Positions 54,001 through 61,780 are shown, counted from the stretch's first letter. The stretch is DNA of 64,000 bases from CBDEUK01 sp965250225 (GCA_965250225.1 CBDFNQ010000027.1:1-64000); one strand, 5' to 3'. The notes: generated by a model from the letters alone, not told the origin. Made by a program: numbers and translations.

Positions 54001-56334
54001 GCGACGACACAATCGGTGGCTGTAACAGTGACAGACGTTAATGAGAGCAGCAACACCGTACCAACCGTAATAATTACCGCACCAGTTGATGGCACGAGTG
54101 TGGTGGATGGAACGAGCATTAACTTCACAGGCACCGCAAGTGATGCTGAGGACGCAGGGCTTGATGGTTCTTCGATCCAATGGTCATCGGACATCGATGG
54201 TTCGATTGGCAGTAGTAGCAGTATTAACGTCAGTGCATTGAGTGTGAACACACATGTCATCACGGCGAGTGTGACGGACAGTGGTAGCTTGGTGGGTACG
54301 AGCAGTATTAGCGTGATGGTAACCAGCGGTGGTGGTAGCGTCACAACTTTAGATGTCCCGGTGTCTTCTAGCAGTGATGATGCAGAAGAAAGTATTGCTA
54401 GTGGTTCCGTCTATTTAGACAGTAACGATTTAGAGATGATTGACAATTTTGGCACCTTGCAGGTCGTCGGTATGCGATTCACCGGGATAACGGTCCCAGC
54501 AGGCGCAACCATCACCAATGCCTACATTCAGTTCCAGGCCGATGAAGTTGACACTGGGAGTGCGTCGTTGTTGGTGCGGGGCGAAGCGGTGGACAATGCT
54601 CAAGCGTATACCACGACAAACAGTGATATCTCAGGTCGAGCCCAGACCACGGCATCGGTGGCCTGGATACCGGCGAGCTGGAACGCGGTTGGAGATGTTG
54701 GGGTTGCCCAGCAAACGCCGGACTTAGCGGCAGTCATACAGGAGATCGTGAATCGCTCTGGCTGGTCATCGGGGAATGCCTTGGCATTGGTCGTAACCGG
54801 CAGCGGTAAACGAGTAGCGGAATCCTATGAAGGCGCTGCAGCACCGTTATTACATTTAGAGTACAGCACCGGCGGTGGTTCGAACACCGCACCAGCGATC
54901 AATGATAACAGCGTCAGTGTTGCTGAAGACATTACCGCCAATAGCTTTGTCGACGACGTCGACGATGTCAGTGGCGGTGACACAGACTCGGATGGAGATG
55001 CACTGACGTACAGTATCTTAGGTGGTAACACGGGTAATGCGTTTAGCATTGATACGACTACGGGTGTGATCACGACCACAACCCCAACTACTCTGGACTA
55101 TGAGATCACGACGCAATACGTGTTAACGGTTCAAGCCGATGATGGTAATGGTTTACAGGACACGGCACAGATAACGATTGACGTGACGGCGGTCAATGAC
55201 AACACGCCGGTTATTACCAGTCTGAATACGGCGAGTGTTGCTGAGAACACGACGGCGGTATTAACGGTGACAGCAACGGACGCGGACTTACCGGGAGACA
55301 CACTGAGTTACAGTCTGAGTAGTGGTGTTGACCAAGCGCTGTTTACTATCGATCTGAATAACGGCACGTTGAGTTTCATCACCGCACCTGATTTTGAAAA
55401 TCCAACTGATAATAATACGGATAACATCTATAACGTGGATGTGTCGGTGAGTGATGGGTTGAATGCGACGACACAATCGGTGGCTGTAACAGTGACAGAC
55501 GTTAATGAGAGCAGCAACACCGTACCAACCGTAATAATTACCGCACCAGTTGATGGCACGAGTGTGGTGGATGGAACGAGCATTAACTTCACAGGCACCG
55601 CAAGTGATGCTGAGGACGCAGGGCTTGATGGTTCTTCGATCCAATGGTCATCGGACATCGATGGTTCGATTGGCAGTAGTAGCAGTATTAACGTCAGTGC
55701 ATTGAGTGTGAACACACATGTCATCACGGCGAGTGTGACGGACAGTGGTAGCTTGGTGGGTACGAGCAGTATTAGCGTGATGGTAACCAGCGGTGGTGGT
55801 AGCGTCACAACTTTAGATGTCCCGGTGTCTTCTAGCAGTGATGATGCAGAAGAAAGTATTGCTAGTGGTTCCGTCTATTTAGACAGTAACGATTTAGAGA
55901 TGATTGACAATTTTGGCACCTTGCAGGTCGTCGGTATGCGATTCACCGGGATAACGGTCCCAGCAGGCGCAACCATCACCAATGCCTACATTCAGTTCCA
56001 GGCCGATGAAGTTGACACTGGGAGTGCGTCGTTGTTGGTGCGGGGCGAAGCGGTGGACAATGCTCAAGCGTATACCACGACAAACAGTGATATCTCAGGT
56101 CGAGCCCAGACCACGGCATCGGTGGCCTGGATACCGGCGAGCTGGAACGCGGTTGGAGATGTTGGGGTTGCCCAGCAAACGCCGGACTTAGCGGCAGTCA
56201 TACAGGAGATCGTGAATCGCTCTGGCTGGTCATCGGGGAATGCCTTGGCATTGGTCGTAACCGGCAGCGGTAAACGAGTAGCGGAATCCTATGAAGGCGC
56301 TGCAGCACCGTTATTACATGTGGAGTATCAGTAA
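51001..56334 (+). CDS. Giant YD-repeat carrier protein, C-terminal segment (Ig, cadherin-like and beta-sandwich domains)
   Basis: 1,777 codons; the meaningful part starts at about 51023, continuing the Ig-like domain (VGATTITVTVIPG). Then follow propeller-like repeats of the form LEDGGFVVVWHS...GQRFDINGSPIGNEF, several Ig/PKD-like domains (MITAPANGTNVVQGTSITFT, TITASVTDSGG), cadherin-like domains (SVAEDI...DQDGDALTYSL, VNDNTPVITSLNTASVAENT) and a repeated beta-rich domain of unknown family (SSSSDDAEESIASGSVYLDS ... LLHVEYQ). It ends without an Rhs core or toxin. Such a domain set is typical of surface adhesins with calcium-dependent folding. Confidence 0.82.
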   Translation: MCRTVLVNVGATTITVTVIPGANSPPTPTPDIVDYQLGAQLIPDNEFLVNTFINNFQYGAVSSLLLGGRSVVIWNTSDAATGDPDGGIAGQIYDSIGQPVGTEFLVNTTTLDIQNVSGVSSLEDGGFVVVWHSNTLVGNSQIVGQRFDINGSPIGNEFPAGSNVSTYAHVAALKDGGFVITYQRTIFVNNGSFTVPKYDVVGTVYNANGDSIGGFQANNEATKPDRFTVNPTVLSTSDGGFIIAWNLDDGLSFNNQSGGTAIRKYNANGQALSEPIQLVTEQGNNQWNTSINILENDNIVLAWNTSTFGSVSGQIFDVNGARIGREKIFISGLSKIITSIVSMKDGGFVILWDDPDTSTGDNSSTGIVAQRFQANGLPIGSILFVNQFTQNYQRNANAISLSDGRLFVVWESGDPATGDGSSSGISGLFYTLGALPNADTMIVDVLVNDTDPDADFGDIPSTFTLDSVSVQGAKGSASIINNYLLFDPGTDFAALTPGDTDVVNIDYTMSDDEGASSPSLVTINITYNSLPQVMITAPANGTNVVQGTSITFTGTANDTEDGDLGALIEWTSNKDGVLGTGTSASINISTLSPDTHTITASVTDSGGLVGTNSITVIVTSVNNAPVGLPVITGTASQGQTLTADASGISDLDGLGMFAYQWQGSGTDIAGATSSTYVLTQSEVGQTITVIVSYTDVGGTLENVPSAATAVVTDTNDAPVGLPLIMGTASLGQILTADTSGISDADGLGAGGFSYQWQSDDTDIVGATSSMYTLTQTEVGKVIKVVVSYVDGLGTLENVPSAGTAQVNTNTAPVINDNSVSVAEDIAINTFVYDVDDANTSNDTDQDGDALTYSLINSDGFNITATTGVITTDINVDLDYEAVTQYVLTVQADDGNGLQDTAQITIDVTAVNDNTPVITSLNTASVAENTTAVLTVTATDADLPGDTLSYSLSSGVDQALFTIDLNNGTLSFITAPDFENPTDNNTDNIYNVDVSVSDGLNATTQSVAVTVTDVNESSNTVPTVIITAPVDGTSVVDGTSINFTGTASDAEDAGLDGSSIQWSSDIDGSIGSSSSINVSALSVNTHVITASVTDSGSLVGTSSISVMVTSGGGSVTTLDVPVSSSSDDAEESIASGSVYLDSNDLEMIDNFGTLQVVGMRFTGITVPAGATITNAYIQFQADEVDTGSASLLVRGEAVDNAQAYTTTNSDISGRAQTTASVAWIPASWNAVGDVGVAQQTPDLAAVIQEIVNRSGWSSGNALALVVTGSGKRVAESYEGAAAPLLHLEYSTGGGSNTAPAINDNSVSVAEDITANSFVDDVDDVSGGDTDSDGDALTYSILGGNTGNAFSIDTTTGVITTTTPTTLDYEITTQYVLTVQADDGNGLQDTAQITIDVTAVNDNTPVITSLNTASVAENTTAVLTVTATDADLPGDTLSYSLSSGVDQALFTIDLNNGTLSFITAPDFENPTDNNTDNIYNVDVSVSDGLNATTQSVAVTVTDVNESSNTVPTVIITAPVDGTSVVDGTSINFTGTASDAEDAGLDGSSIQWSSDIDGSIGSSSSINVSALSVNTHVITASVTDSGSLVGTSSISVMVTSGGGSVTTLDVPVSSSSDDAEESIASGSVYLDSNDLEMIDNFGTLQVVGMRFTGITVPAGATITNAYIQFQADEVDTGSASLLVRGEAVDNAQAYTTTNSDISGRAQTTASVAWIPASWNAVGDVGVAQQTPDLAAVIQEIVNRSGWSSGNALALVVTGSGKRVAESYEGAAAPLLHVEYQ
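53647..54855 (+). repeat. 1,209-bp internal duplication, first copy
   Basis: Encodes cadherin-like, Ig-like and unknown beta domains of the giant. It recurs at 55111-56319 with offset 1,464 bp and no difference that I could find by eye. The 255-bp stretch between the copies codes for a separate cadherin-like segment (SVAEDITANSFVDD). Confidence 0.9.
55111..56319 (+). repeat. 1,209-bp internal duplication, second copy
   Basis: Second copy of 53647-54855. The first differing base after it comes 15 bp before the stop of the giant gene. Lack of visible divergence indicates recent duplication or gene conversion; it could also collapse or expand in assemblies. Confidence 0.9.
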
Positions 56335-56391
56335 TAAGTAACAATATATTAATGGCAACATTTACTAAGTAGATATTAAGGAAAGAGTCTC

Positions 56392-57678
56392 ATGTACAAA
56401 CTAGATAATCTCTTAAAATTGATAATTGGTTTATTGGTATTCCCACTGCTTGTTCTGATGAGTAGTATCAGTCCTGTTCAAGCTGTCGTCACCGTCACCT
56501 ATTACCACACCGATGCTTTAGGTTCAGTGGTAGCCGCCTCGGATGAATCCGGTAGTTTATTATGGACAGAGAGTTACCGGCCGTATGGAGAACGCCAAGA
56601 GAATTTCGTCAGCACGGATGAGCACGCACTCTTTTTCACCGGCAAACCGCACGATGACGATACCGGCTTAAGCTATTTTGGTGCGCGTTATTACAATCCG
56701 AGCATAGGGCGATTTATGGGAGTGGATCCCGCTGGCTTCCAGGACTCCAATATCCACAGCTTTAACAAGTACGCCTATGCCAATAATAATCCGTATAAGT
56801 ATGTGGATCCGGATGGTGAGTTACCCATTCTATTATTAGCGTTCGTAGCGTACGACTTTTACAGCAGCTATCAGGAAAGTGGGAACATAGGGGATGCGGC
56901 AAAAGCGGCGGCACTGGGTCTTATTAATCCGTTTAAGAAGCTTAAGACGACTGCCAATATTGTTAAAAAGTTTAAGAGGACAAGGGGTTGTTGTTGTTTT
57001 GAAAAGGGTACGCCGGTATTGACCGAGAATGGACTCAAAGCCATTGAAGAGATTAATACTGGAGACCTGGTTTATTCGCGTGATCCAGAAACCAACAGCT
57101 CCCAACTTAAACCCGTTACAGAATTGTTTCTGACCGAAGGTAAATCGCTTTATGAGATAGTGTTAAAAAACAAAGCGGGTAAGATAGAAACTCTCAAAGT
57201 CACAGACAACCATCCTTATTGGGTAAAAGGTAAAGGCTGGGTGGATTCTGCCAAGCTTGTTGCCGGGATGCAGATAGAGAGTTTTGAGAATGGAGAGTTA
57301 GAGGTTGTCAGTCTGACGGCGTTAGAACAAGTTGAAGATACGTATAATTTTACAGTTGCGGATTTTAATACCTTCTTTGCCGGGGAAAGTAAGGCGCTGG
57401 TGCATAATTGTAAATGTGTTACGGCAAATGGGCAACGAACCGCAAAAGATGGTACGCGACTGGGGCCAAGCGGAAAACCTGTATTCCATAATTCAAATTC
57501 TGCAACCCGAAAAAAAGCTATTGATGGAGCTAATGCACAGGGTAGTGGTCGTGTAGTAAAAGATAAAGCTACTAAAAAGCAAGCGCAGCATTATCATGGA
57601 GTTAAACAGAATGGTGAGCGCGTCTCTGGACCGAGAAAAACACACTTTAATAAACGAGGAGATAAACCAAAACGCTAA
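56392..57678 (+). CDS. Mini-Rhs toxin 1: signal peptide, Rhs terminal core, HINT domain, unknown tip
   Basis: 428 residues. A Sec signal peptide (cleavage after PVQA, residue 31) precedes the Rhs terminal core (about 32-143: TYYHTDALGSVVAASDESG, GLSYFGARYYNPSIGRFMGV, YAYANNNPYKYVDPDGEL). A hydrophobic linker follows (PILLLAFVAYDFYSSYQ), then a HINT self-cleaving domain (about 202-340, CFEKGTPVLT with Cys202, TDNHPYW, and C-terminal VHN-Cys340). The tip of 88 residues is basic with HYHGVKQNG and THFNKRG, suggesting a nuclease-like toxin, but no family is certain. HINT would release the tip after export. The next gene, 4 bp away, is the probable immunity gene. Confidence 0.85.
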   Translation: MYKLDNLLKLIIGLLVFPLLVLMSSISPVQAVVTVTYYHTDALGSVVAASDESGSLLWTESYRPYGERQENFVSTDEHALFFTGKPHDDDTGLSYFGARYYNPSIGRFMGVDPAGFQDSNIHSFNKYAYANNNPYKYVDPDGELPILLLAFVAYDFYSSYQESGNIGDAAKAAALGLINPFKKLKTTANIVKKFKRTRGCCCFEKGTPVLTENGLKAIEEINTGDLVYSRDPETNSSQLKPVTELFLTEGKSLYEIVLKNKAGKIETLKVTDNHPYWVKGKGWVDSAKLVAGMQIESFENGELEVVSLTALEQVEDTYNFTVADFNTFFAGESKALVHNCKCVTANGQRTAKDGTRLGPSGKPVFHNSNSATRKKAIDGANAQGSGRVVKDKATKKQAQHYHGVKQNGERVSGPRKTHFNKRGDKPKR

Positions 57679-57682
57679 AATT

Positions 57683-58372
57683 ATGGCTGATAGAAATGCA
57701 TATTATGTTGTTGTTGATGTGTGTCCTGTTCTTGAATCAAATGCATTTAGAGAATATGCGGGGGCAACTGTAGGATGTTGGGTGCGCAATGATTTAGTTA
57801 AATCTGAAGATGAAATCCAAAGAATCATTGAAAAGAATCTATCAGATACATCATGGTGTATTTCAAGAATATTACTTACAGAAATTGTCTCGTCTGAAAC
57901 CTATAAGGATAAACAAGAAGGGCGAGAAATGTTTGAACAGGCTCTTACCGATGAGTTCGTTGCAAATTTTCATCTCAGACGAAGAGAGATTATAGATATA
58001 GATAATAATAATTTGCGCAACGTGTTTATTGTTGAATGTTATAAAGGTTTTGTTAATAAATTAAAACGCGATGGAGGCTATTCACTTTACTCAAACAATG
58101 ATCGTCAATGGGCTAACGGCGTTTCTCCAGATGGAGACGAATTTTTTCCTATTTGGACAAATAAAAATGAAATAAAAAGATGGTTAGAATATTGGCCAGA
58201 ATATGAAATACGCAAATTAGATACAAAAGAGCTTTGTGATAGTTTATTAACTGATATAAACGAATGTGAAATGTGGGTAGCACTAGGCTTATCTGAAAAT
58301 ATTCTTGTTACATCGCATCCTATAGGATTACAGCGGTCATTGAACAAGCCCGAGATTCTTATTCCAGCATAA
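57683..58372 (+). CDS. Probable immunity protein for mini-Rhs 1 (DUF2750-like C-terminal part)
   Basis: 229 residues starting at the ATG 57683, 4 bp after the toxin stop (the open frame extends upstream into the toxin gene, but the coding sense there belongs to the toxin). No signal peptide, so cytoplasmic. The C-terminal half (YSLYSNNDRQWANGVSPDGD, FFPIWTNKNEIKRWLEYWPE) resembles DUF2750, a family often found in toxin-immunity loci. The N-terminal half is unassigned. The immunity role is inferred from position. Confidence 0.7.
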   Translation: MADRNAYYVVVDVCPVLESNAFREYAGATVGCWVRNDLVKSEDEIQRIIEKNLSDTSWCISRILLTEIVSSETYKDKQEGREMFEQALTDEFVANFHLRRREIIDIDNNNLRNVFIVECYKGFVNKLKRDGGYSLYSNNDRQWANGVSPDGDEFFPIWTNKNEIKRWLEYWPEYEIRKLDTKELCDSLLTDINECEMWVALGLSENILVTSHPIGLQRSLNKPEILIPA

Positions 58373-58471
58373 ATAACGTCAAGTCGATTTTAGAAACACC
58401 TCATCACAGGCTAAACAGCTAATGGACAACAAGCATTTTACGATTGACATAGAATAAATAAGGAAGTAACA

Positions 58472-59326
58472 ATGCATATAGATAAACACTCAATCAAAAA
58501 AACTCTCGGTCTATTGCTATTACCCCTGTTCCTTCTATTGAGTAGTGTCAGTCCAGTTCAAGCCGTCGTCACCGTCACCTATTACCACACCGATGCCCTG
58601 GGTTCAGTGGTAGCCGCCTCGGATGAATCAGGCAACCCTCTTTGGTCAGAGAGTTATCGTCCGTATGGAGAAAGGCAAGAAGGTTTCATCACCACGGATG
58701 AGAACGCACTTTTTTACACAGGCAAACCGCACGATGATGATACCGGCTTAAGCTATTTTGGTGCTCGTTATTACAATCCCTCCATAGGACGGTTCATGGG
58801 TGTGGACCCCGCTGGCTTCCAGGACTCCAATGTCCATAGCTTTAATAAATATGCCTATGCCAATAATAATCCGTATAAGTTTGTTGATCCGGATGGTGAG
58901 TTACCTATTTTATTGTTGGCGTTCGTAGCGTACGACTTTTACAGCAGTTATCAGGAAACCGGGAACATAGGAGATTCGGCAAAAGCAGCGGCACTGGGTC
59001 TTATAAATCCGTTTAAGAAGCTTAAGACGACTGCCAATATTGTTAAAAAGTTTAAGAGGACAAAGAAGACAGGTCTACCTAAATCTCCAACCGGTAAAGG
59101 TTCGGTTTCACCTAACCAACGTGACCCTAAACGTGTTCTAACAAAGAACGAGAAAGGTGATTTGTTGAATAAACGGGGCGGAAAGTGTGAGGGCTGCGGA
59201 AAAGATATTGGTGTTGACGATGCTCGAGGCCATCATATTAAAAGACATGCGGATGGGGGGCAAACTACTTCAAAAAATACGGCGATATTGTGTGATCCTT
59301 GTCATAAAAATATCCATAAAAAATGA
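58472..59326 (+). CDS. Mini-Rhs toxin 2: signal peptide, Rhs terminal core, HNH nuclease tip
   Basis: 284 residues. Signal peptide to Ala31, Rhs core about 32-143 nearly identical to toxin 1, hydrophobic linker, then a distinct tip from about residue 199. The tip is an HNH/endonuclease-VII-like nuclease: Cys239-x2-Cys242, His254-His255, Asn269, Cys274-x2-Cys277, His278 and His282 (motifs KCEGCGK, GHHIKRHADGG, LCDPCHKNIH). Target is presumably DNA in a rival cell. DNA identity to toxin 1 ends sharply near codon 198, the cassette-swap boundary. No HINT domain. RBS AAGGAAGTAACA. Confidence 0.88.
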   Translation: MHIDKHSIKKTLGLLLLPLFLLLSSVSPVQAVVTVTYYHTDALGSVVAASDESGNPLWSESYRPYGERQEGFITTDENALFYTGKPHDDDTGLSYFGARYYNPSIGRFMGVDPAGFQDSNVHSFNKYAYANNNPYKFVDPDGELPILLLAFVAYDFYSSYQETGNIGDSAKAAALGLINPFKKLKTTANIVKKFKRTKKTGLPKSPTGKGSVSPNQRDPKRVLTKNEKGDLLNKRGGKCEGCGKDIGVDDARGHHIKRHADGGQTTSKNTAILCDPCHKNIHKK

Positions 59327-60054
59327 TGACTGATAGAAACACTATGCTGGAGGAAATTCGGTCAAACATAGCCAATGATGGTCACCATATTTATTTGATT
59401 ATGGGAGGGGTTTCTCCAAGATTTGGTTACACTATTGGTGTCAGTGAAGTTGTTGGATTTGAACTGATTTTGGCTGGTGCTGCGTTTTATTCGGTTGATA
59501 ATGTTAGCCAGATTATTAACGCTGTTACAGTGAGGCTTAGATCAATAAATACCTGGAAGGATTTAAGAGTTGAGCTTGAATCACTAGGCACTTTTTCGCT
59601 TCGCGAAGTGGATTCCTCGTGGGTAAAAAAAATGATGTTTGGAGCATTGGATTTTTACAATGTAAGTGAGATGCCTGCTTTACAGATTGTTCCTGACCAA
59701 GCGCACTGGACTGTTGATATTCCAAATCTAACTCAACCGTGGAGTGTGGTTGACGAACCAGCTTGGCGGTGGTTAGATGAAGAGTGGGAATATCCAGTGC
59801 CAGAGCAATCAACAGCAGTAACAAATCTCGATGCTCTTAGAGGGGAGTCAGTCACCGAAGCAATGCGTTGGGAGGAAGATCAGTGGGAGTTGTTTGCTGG
59901 TGCTGGCCCTGATGTGCCAAAAGAAGAGATTCGAGAGGTATCGCTTGGAACATTGTTAGGTGTTGATCAGTCACTCTACCCTGTGGCTAATTTAGATGTT
60001 GGGAAGGGACTTTGGCGAGACCCTGTTGAACTCGAATGGCATCCTTGGGGTTAA
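59323..60054 (+). CDS. DUF4262 protein, probable immunity to mini-Rhs 2
   Basis: 243 residues overlapping the HNH toxin stop by 4 bp (ATGA). The N-terminal HIYLIMGGVSPRFGYTIGVS and GFELILAGAAFYSVDNVSQI match the DUF4262 family pattern, which recurs as an immunity-type gene beside polymorphic toxins. The acidic, Trp-rich C-terminal half is not assigned. Cytoplasmic. Immunity role inferred from coupling. Confidence 0.72.
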   Translation: MMTDRNTMLEEIRSNIANDGHHIYLIMGGVSPRFGYTIGVSEVVGFELILAGAAFYSVDNVSQIINAVTVRLRSINTWKDLRVELESLGTFSLREVDSSWVKKMMFGALDFYNVSEMPALQIVPDQAHWTVDIPNLTQPWSVVDEPAWRWLDEEWEYPVPEQSTAVTNLDALRGESVTEAMRWEEDQWELFAGAGPDVPKEEIREVSLGTLLGVDQSLYPVANLDVGKGLWRDPVELEWHPWG

Positions 60055-60131
60055 GTTCCAACCAACTTTCAAAATGATTCATTCATAAAAGACAAAAACA
60101 AGGGGTCACCGTTAAAACCACTATCAGTCTA

Positions 60132-60959
60132 TTGCTATTATCACTGATGCTTGTGCTGAGTGCTATTACTCCAGTCCAAGCCGTCGTCACCGTCACGTAT
60201 TATCATACCGATGCTCTAGGCTCTGTGGTAGCGGCCTCCGATGAATCAGGCAACCCTCTTTGGTCAGAGAGTTATCGGCCTTATGGAGAAAGGCAAGAGA
60301 ATTTCGTCAGCACGGATGAGCACGCACTTTTTTACACAGGCAAACCGCACGATGACGATACCGGCTTAAGCTATTTTGGTGCGCGTTATTACAATCCCAC
60401 CATAGGACGGTTCATGGGTGTGGACCCCGCTGGCTTCCAGGACTCCAATGTCCACAGTTTTAACAAGTACGCCTATGCCAATAATAATCCGTATAAGTAT
60501 GTCGATCCGGATGGTGAGTTACCCATTCTATTATTAGCGTTCGTAGCGTACGACTTTTACAGCAGCTATCAGGAAAGTGGGAACATAGGGGATGCGGCAA
60601 AGGCAGCGGTACTTGGCATAATAAATCCATTTAAGAAAATTAAGACGACTGTCAATATTGCTAAAAAGTTTAAGGTTACAAAGGGGGCAAACTCATCTGC
60701 TAATGGGCTTAAGCTCCAAAAACAGCTAGCTTCCCAAGAGCAGTTGGGTCAACTATCTAAAGGTGGCGGCACCGTCATTAGTCAGCCAGCTAAACAAGCA
60801 AACCGAATAGCAGCACAGACCGGTCGTAACCCCGCAAATATTCAGAAAGTTAGCTCTAGTGCGAAACCGGTAAAAGATGGAACGCAAATTCAAACTCACT
60901 CGTTTAGGGATGCTTCCACGAATGAGCTTATCGAACCTAAAACTATAATTGGTGACTGA
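60132..60959 (+). CDS. Mini-Rhs toxin 3: Rhs terminal core with unknown tip, doubtful start
   Basis: 275 residues from a TTG at 60132. The core (VVTVTYYHTDALGS ... KYVDPDGELP) is as in toxins 1 and 2; the tip (from about residue 183) is different: GLKLQKQLASQEQLGQLSKG, TGRNPANIQKVSSS, THSFRDASTNELIEPKTIIG. Similar tips occur in Rhs/CDI proteins but I cannot name the activity. The signal peptide is odd: the in-frame region upstream (HKRQKQGVTVKTTISLLLL) would give a proper basic start but contains no ATG, GTG or TTG, and the ATG at 60074 is out of frame. The gene may be silent, a donor cassette for recombination with an expressed core. Confidence 0.75.
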   Translation: MLLSLMLVLSAITPVQAVVTVTYYHTDALGSVVAASDESGNPLWSESYRPYGERQENFVSTDEHALFYTGKPHDDDTGLSYFGARYYNPTIGRFMGVDPAGFQDSNVHSFNKYAYANNNPYKYVDPDGELPILLLAFVAYDFYSSYQESGNIGDAAKAAVLGIINPFKKIKTTVNIAKKFKVTKGANSSANGLKLQKQLASQEQLGQLSKGGGTVISQPAKQANRIAAQTGRNPANIQKVSSSAKPVKDGTQIQTHSFRDASTNELIEPKTIIGD

Positions 60960-60975
60960 GAAAGCTTATAAAACT

Positions 60976-61209
60976 ATGGAAAAAATTAAACGAATCCATT
61001 CTGATTGTGATAAACGAATAATCGAAATAGTAAGAGATAGTGATGGCTCTTACTTGCTTCACGAATTTGCACGTAAATATGACTCTGAGGAAGAAGTAAC
61101 ATACGAGATTAGAGTTCTTTCAAATCTAGGCGGAAGGTATGGAGATTTTGAGAGTGCTGTTAAAGAGGCTAAATATTTACTAGGTCTACCAGATAATAAA
61201 GTGGGTTGA
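60976..61209 (+). CDS. Probable immunity protein for mini-Rhs 3
   Basis: 77 residues from the ATG at 60976 (MEKIKRIHSDCDKRIIEIVR); a GTG at 60952 in the same frame is an alternative that would overlap the toxin stop. No signal peptide and no recognised family. RDSDGSYLLHEFARKYDSEE is a small mixed alpha/beta-like pattern. Assigned as immunity from its place behind the toxin. Confidence 0.6.
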   Translation: MEKIKRIHSDCDKRIIEIVRDSDGSYLLHEFARKYDSEEEVTYEIRVLSNLGGRYGDFESAVKEAKYLLGLPDNKVG

Positions 61210-61213
61210 GCGC

Positions 61214-61780
61214 ATGTATATGGTTTTCCGTTTAATTTCATTATTTATATTAAGTGTTTGTTTTAGCCAAGCTTGGGCTTCAGTTGCGGCTTCAAGCTTT
61301 GAGCTTTCATATAGCTACGATGAAAACATAGAATACAGCTATGGCGGTTTTGAAGTAGAAACCAGCGGTATAAGTAGAAAAAATCACATCTATGACGGCA
61401 GTTCAAACTTATCACTTTGTTGTAGTGACCAATCTGCCCGCCAGAATAGCCAACAAGCCCGCGAGGGTTATTTTTTTGCCTTTTTGGATGGATTAGTTGT
61501 TGCAAAGGGGGGAGGGAAGTCTTTAAAAGACCAGGCTGCTGACCTTATTCCGAAGAATGCAAATAAAAACCGAGTTACTTTGCGTTCTCCTAGCCAGAAG
61601 ATGGAATTGGATTTAGCTGGTAGGACGCACGGTGATGTTCCAACTCCTCACACTAAGGTTTCCCCTAGAAACTTAAAAGCTCCAAATCAGCCAGCGTTTA
61701 ATACTAAAAATTCGCCTGTTCGACCTGCAACTCAGCAGGACATTAGGACAGCGCGGAAGTTTCTTGAGCGTCAGAAATGA
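61214..61780 (+). CDS. Secreted toxin without Rhs core (signal peptide plus polymorphic toxin tip)
   Basis: 188 residues. A signal peptide (MYMVFRLISLFILSVCFSQA followed by WA) leads to a short unique region with two Cys (LSLCCSD) and then a C-terminal tip: NRVTLRSPSQKMELDLAGRT, HGDVPTPHTKVSPRN, NTKNSPVRPATQQDIRTARK. This tip type is found at the ends of many Rhs/CDI proteins. Here it is delivered by its own short secreted protein, with no core. It starts 5 bp after the preceding immunity gene and overlaps the following one by 4 bp. Confidence 0.72.
   Translation: MYMVFRLISLFILSVCFSQAWASVAASSFELSYSYDENIEYSYGGFEVETSGISRKNHIYDGSSNLSLCCSDQSARQNSQQAREGYFFAFLDGLVVAKGGGKSLKDQAADLIPKNANKNRVTLRSPSQKMELDLAGRTHGDVPTPHTKVSPRNLKAPNQPAFNTKNSPVRPATQQDIRTARKFLERQK

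Noticed and set aside
53824..55808. Repeated 118- and 126-codon minus-strand frames in the giant gene
   Set aside because: They occur twice only because the coding strand is duplicated; shadows.
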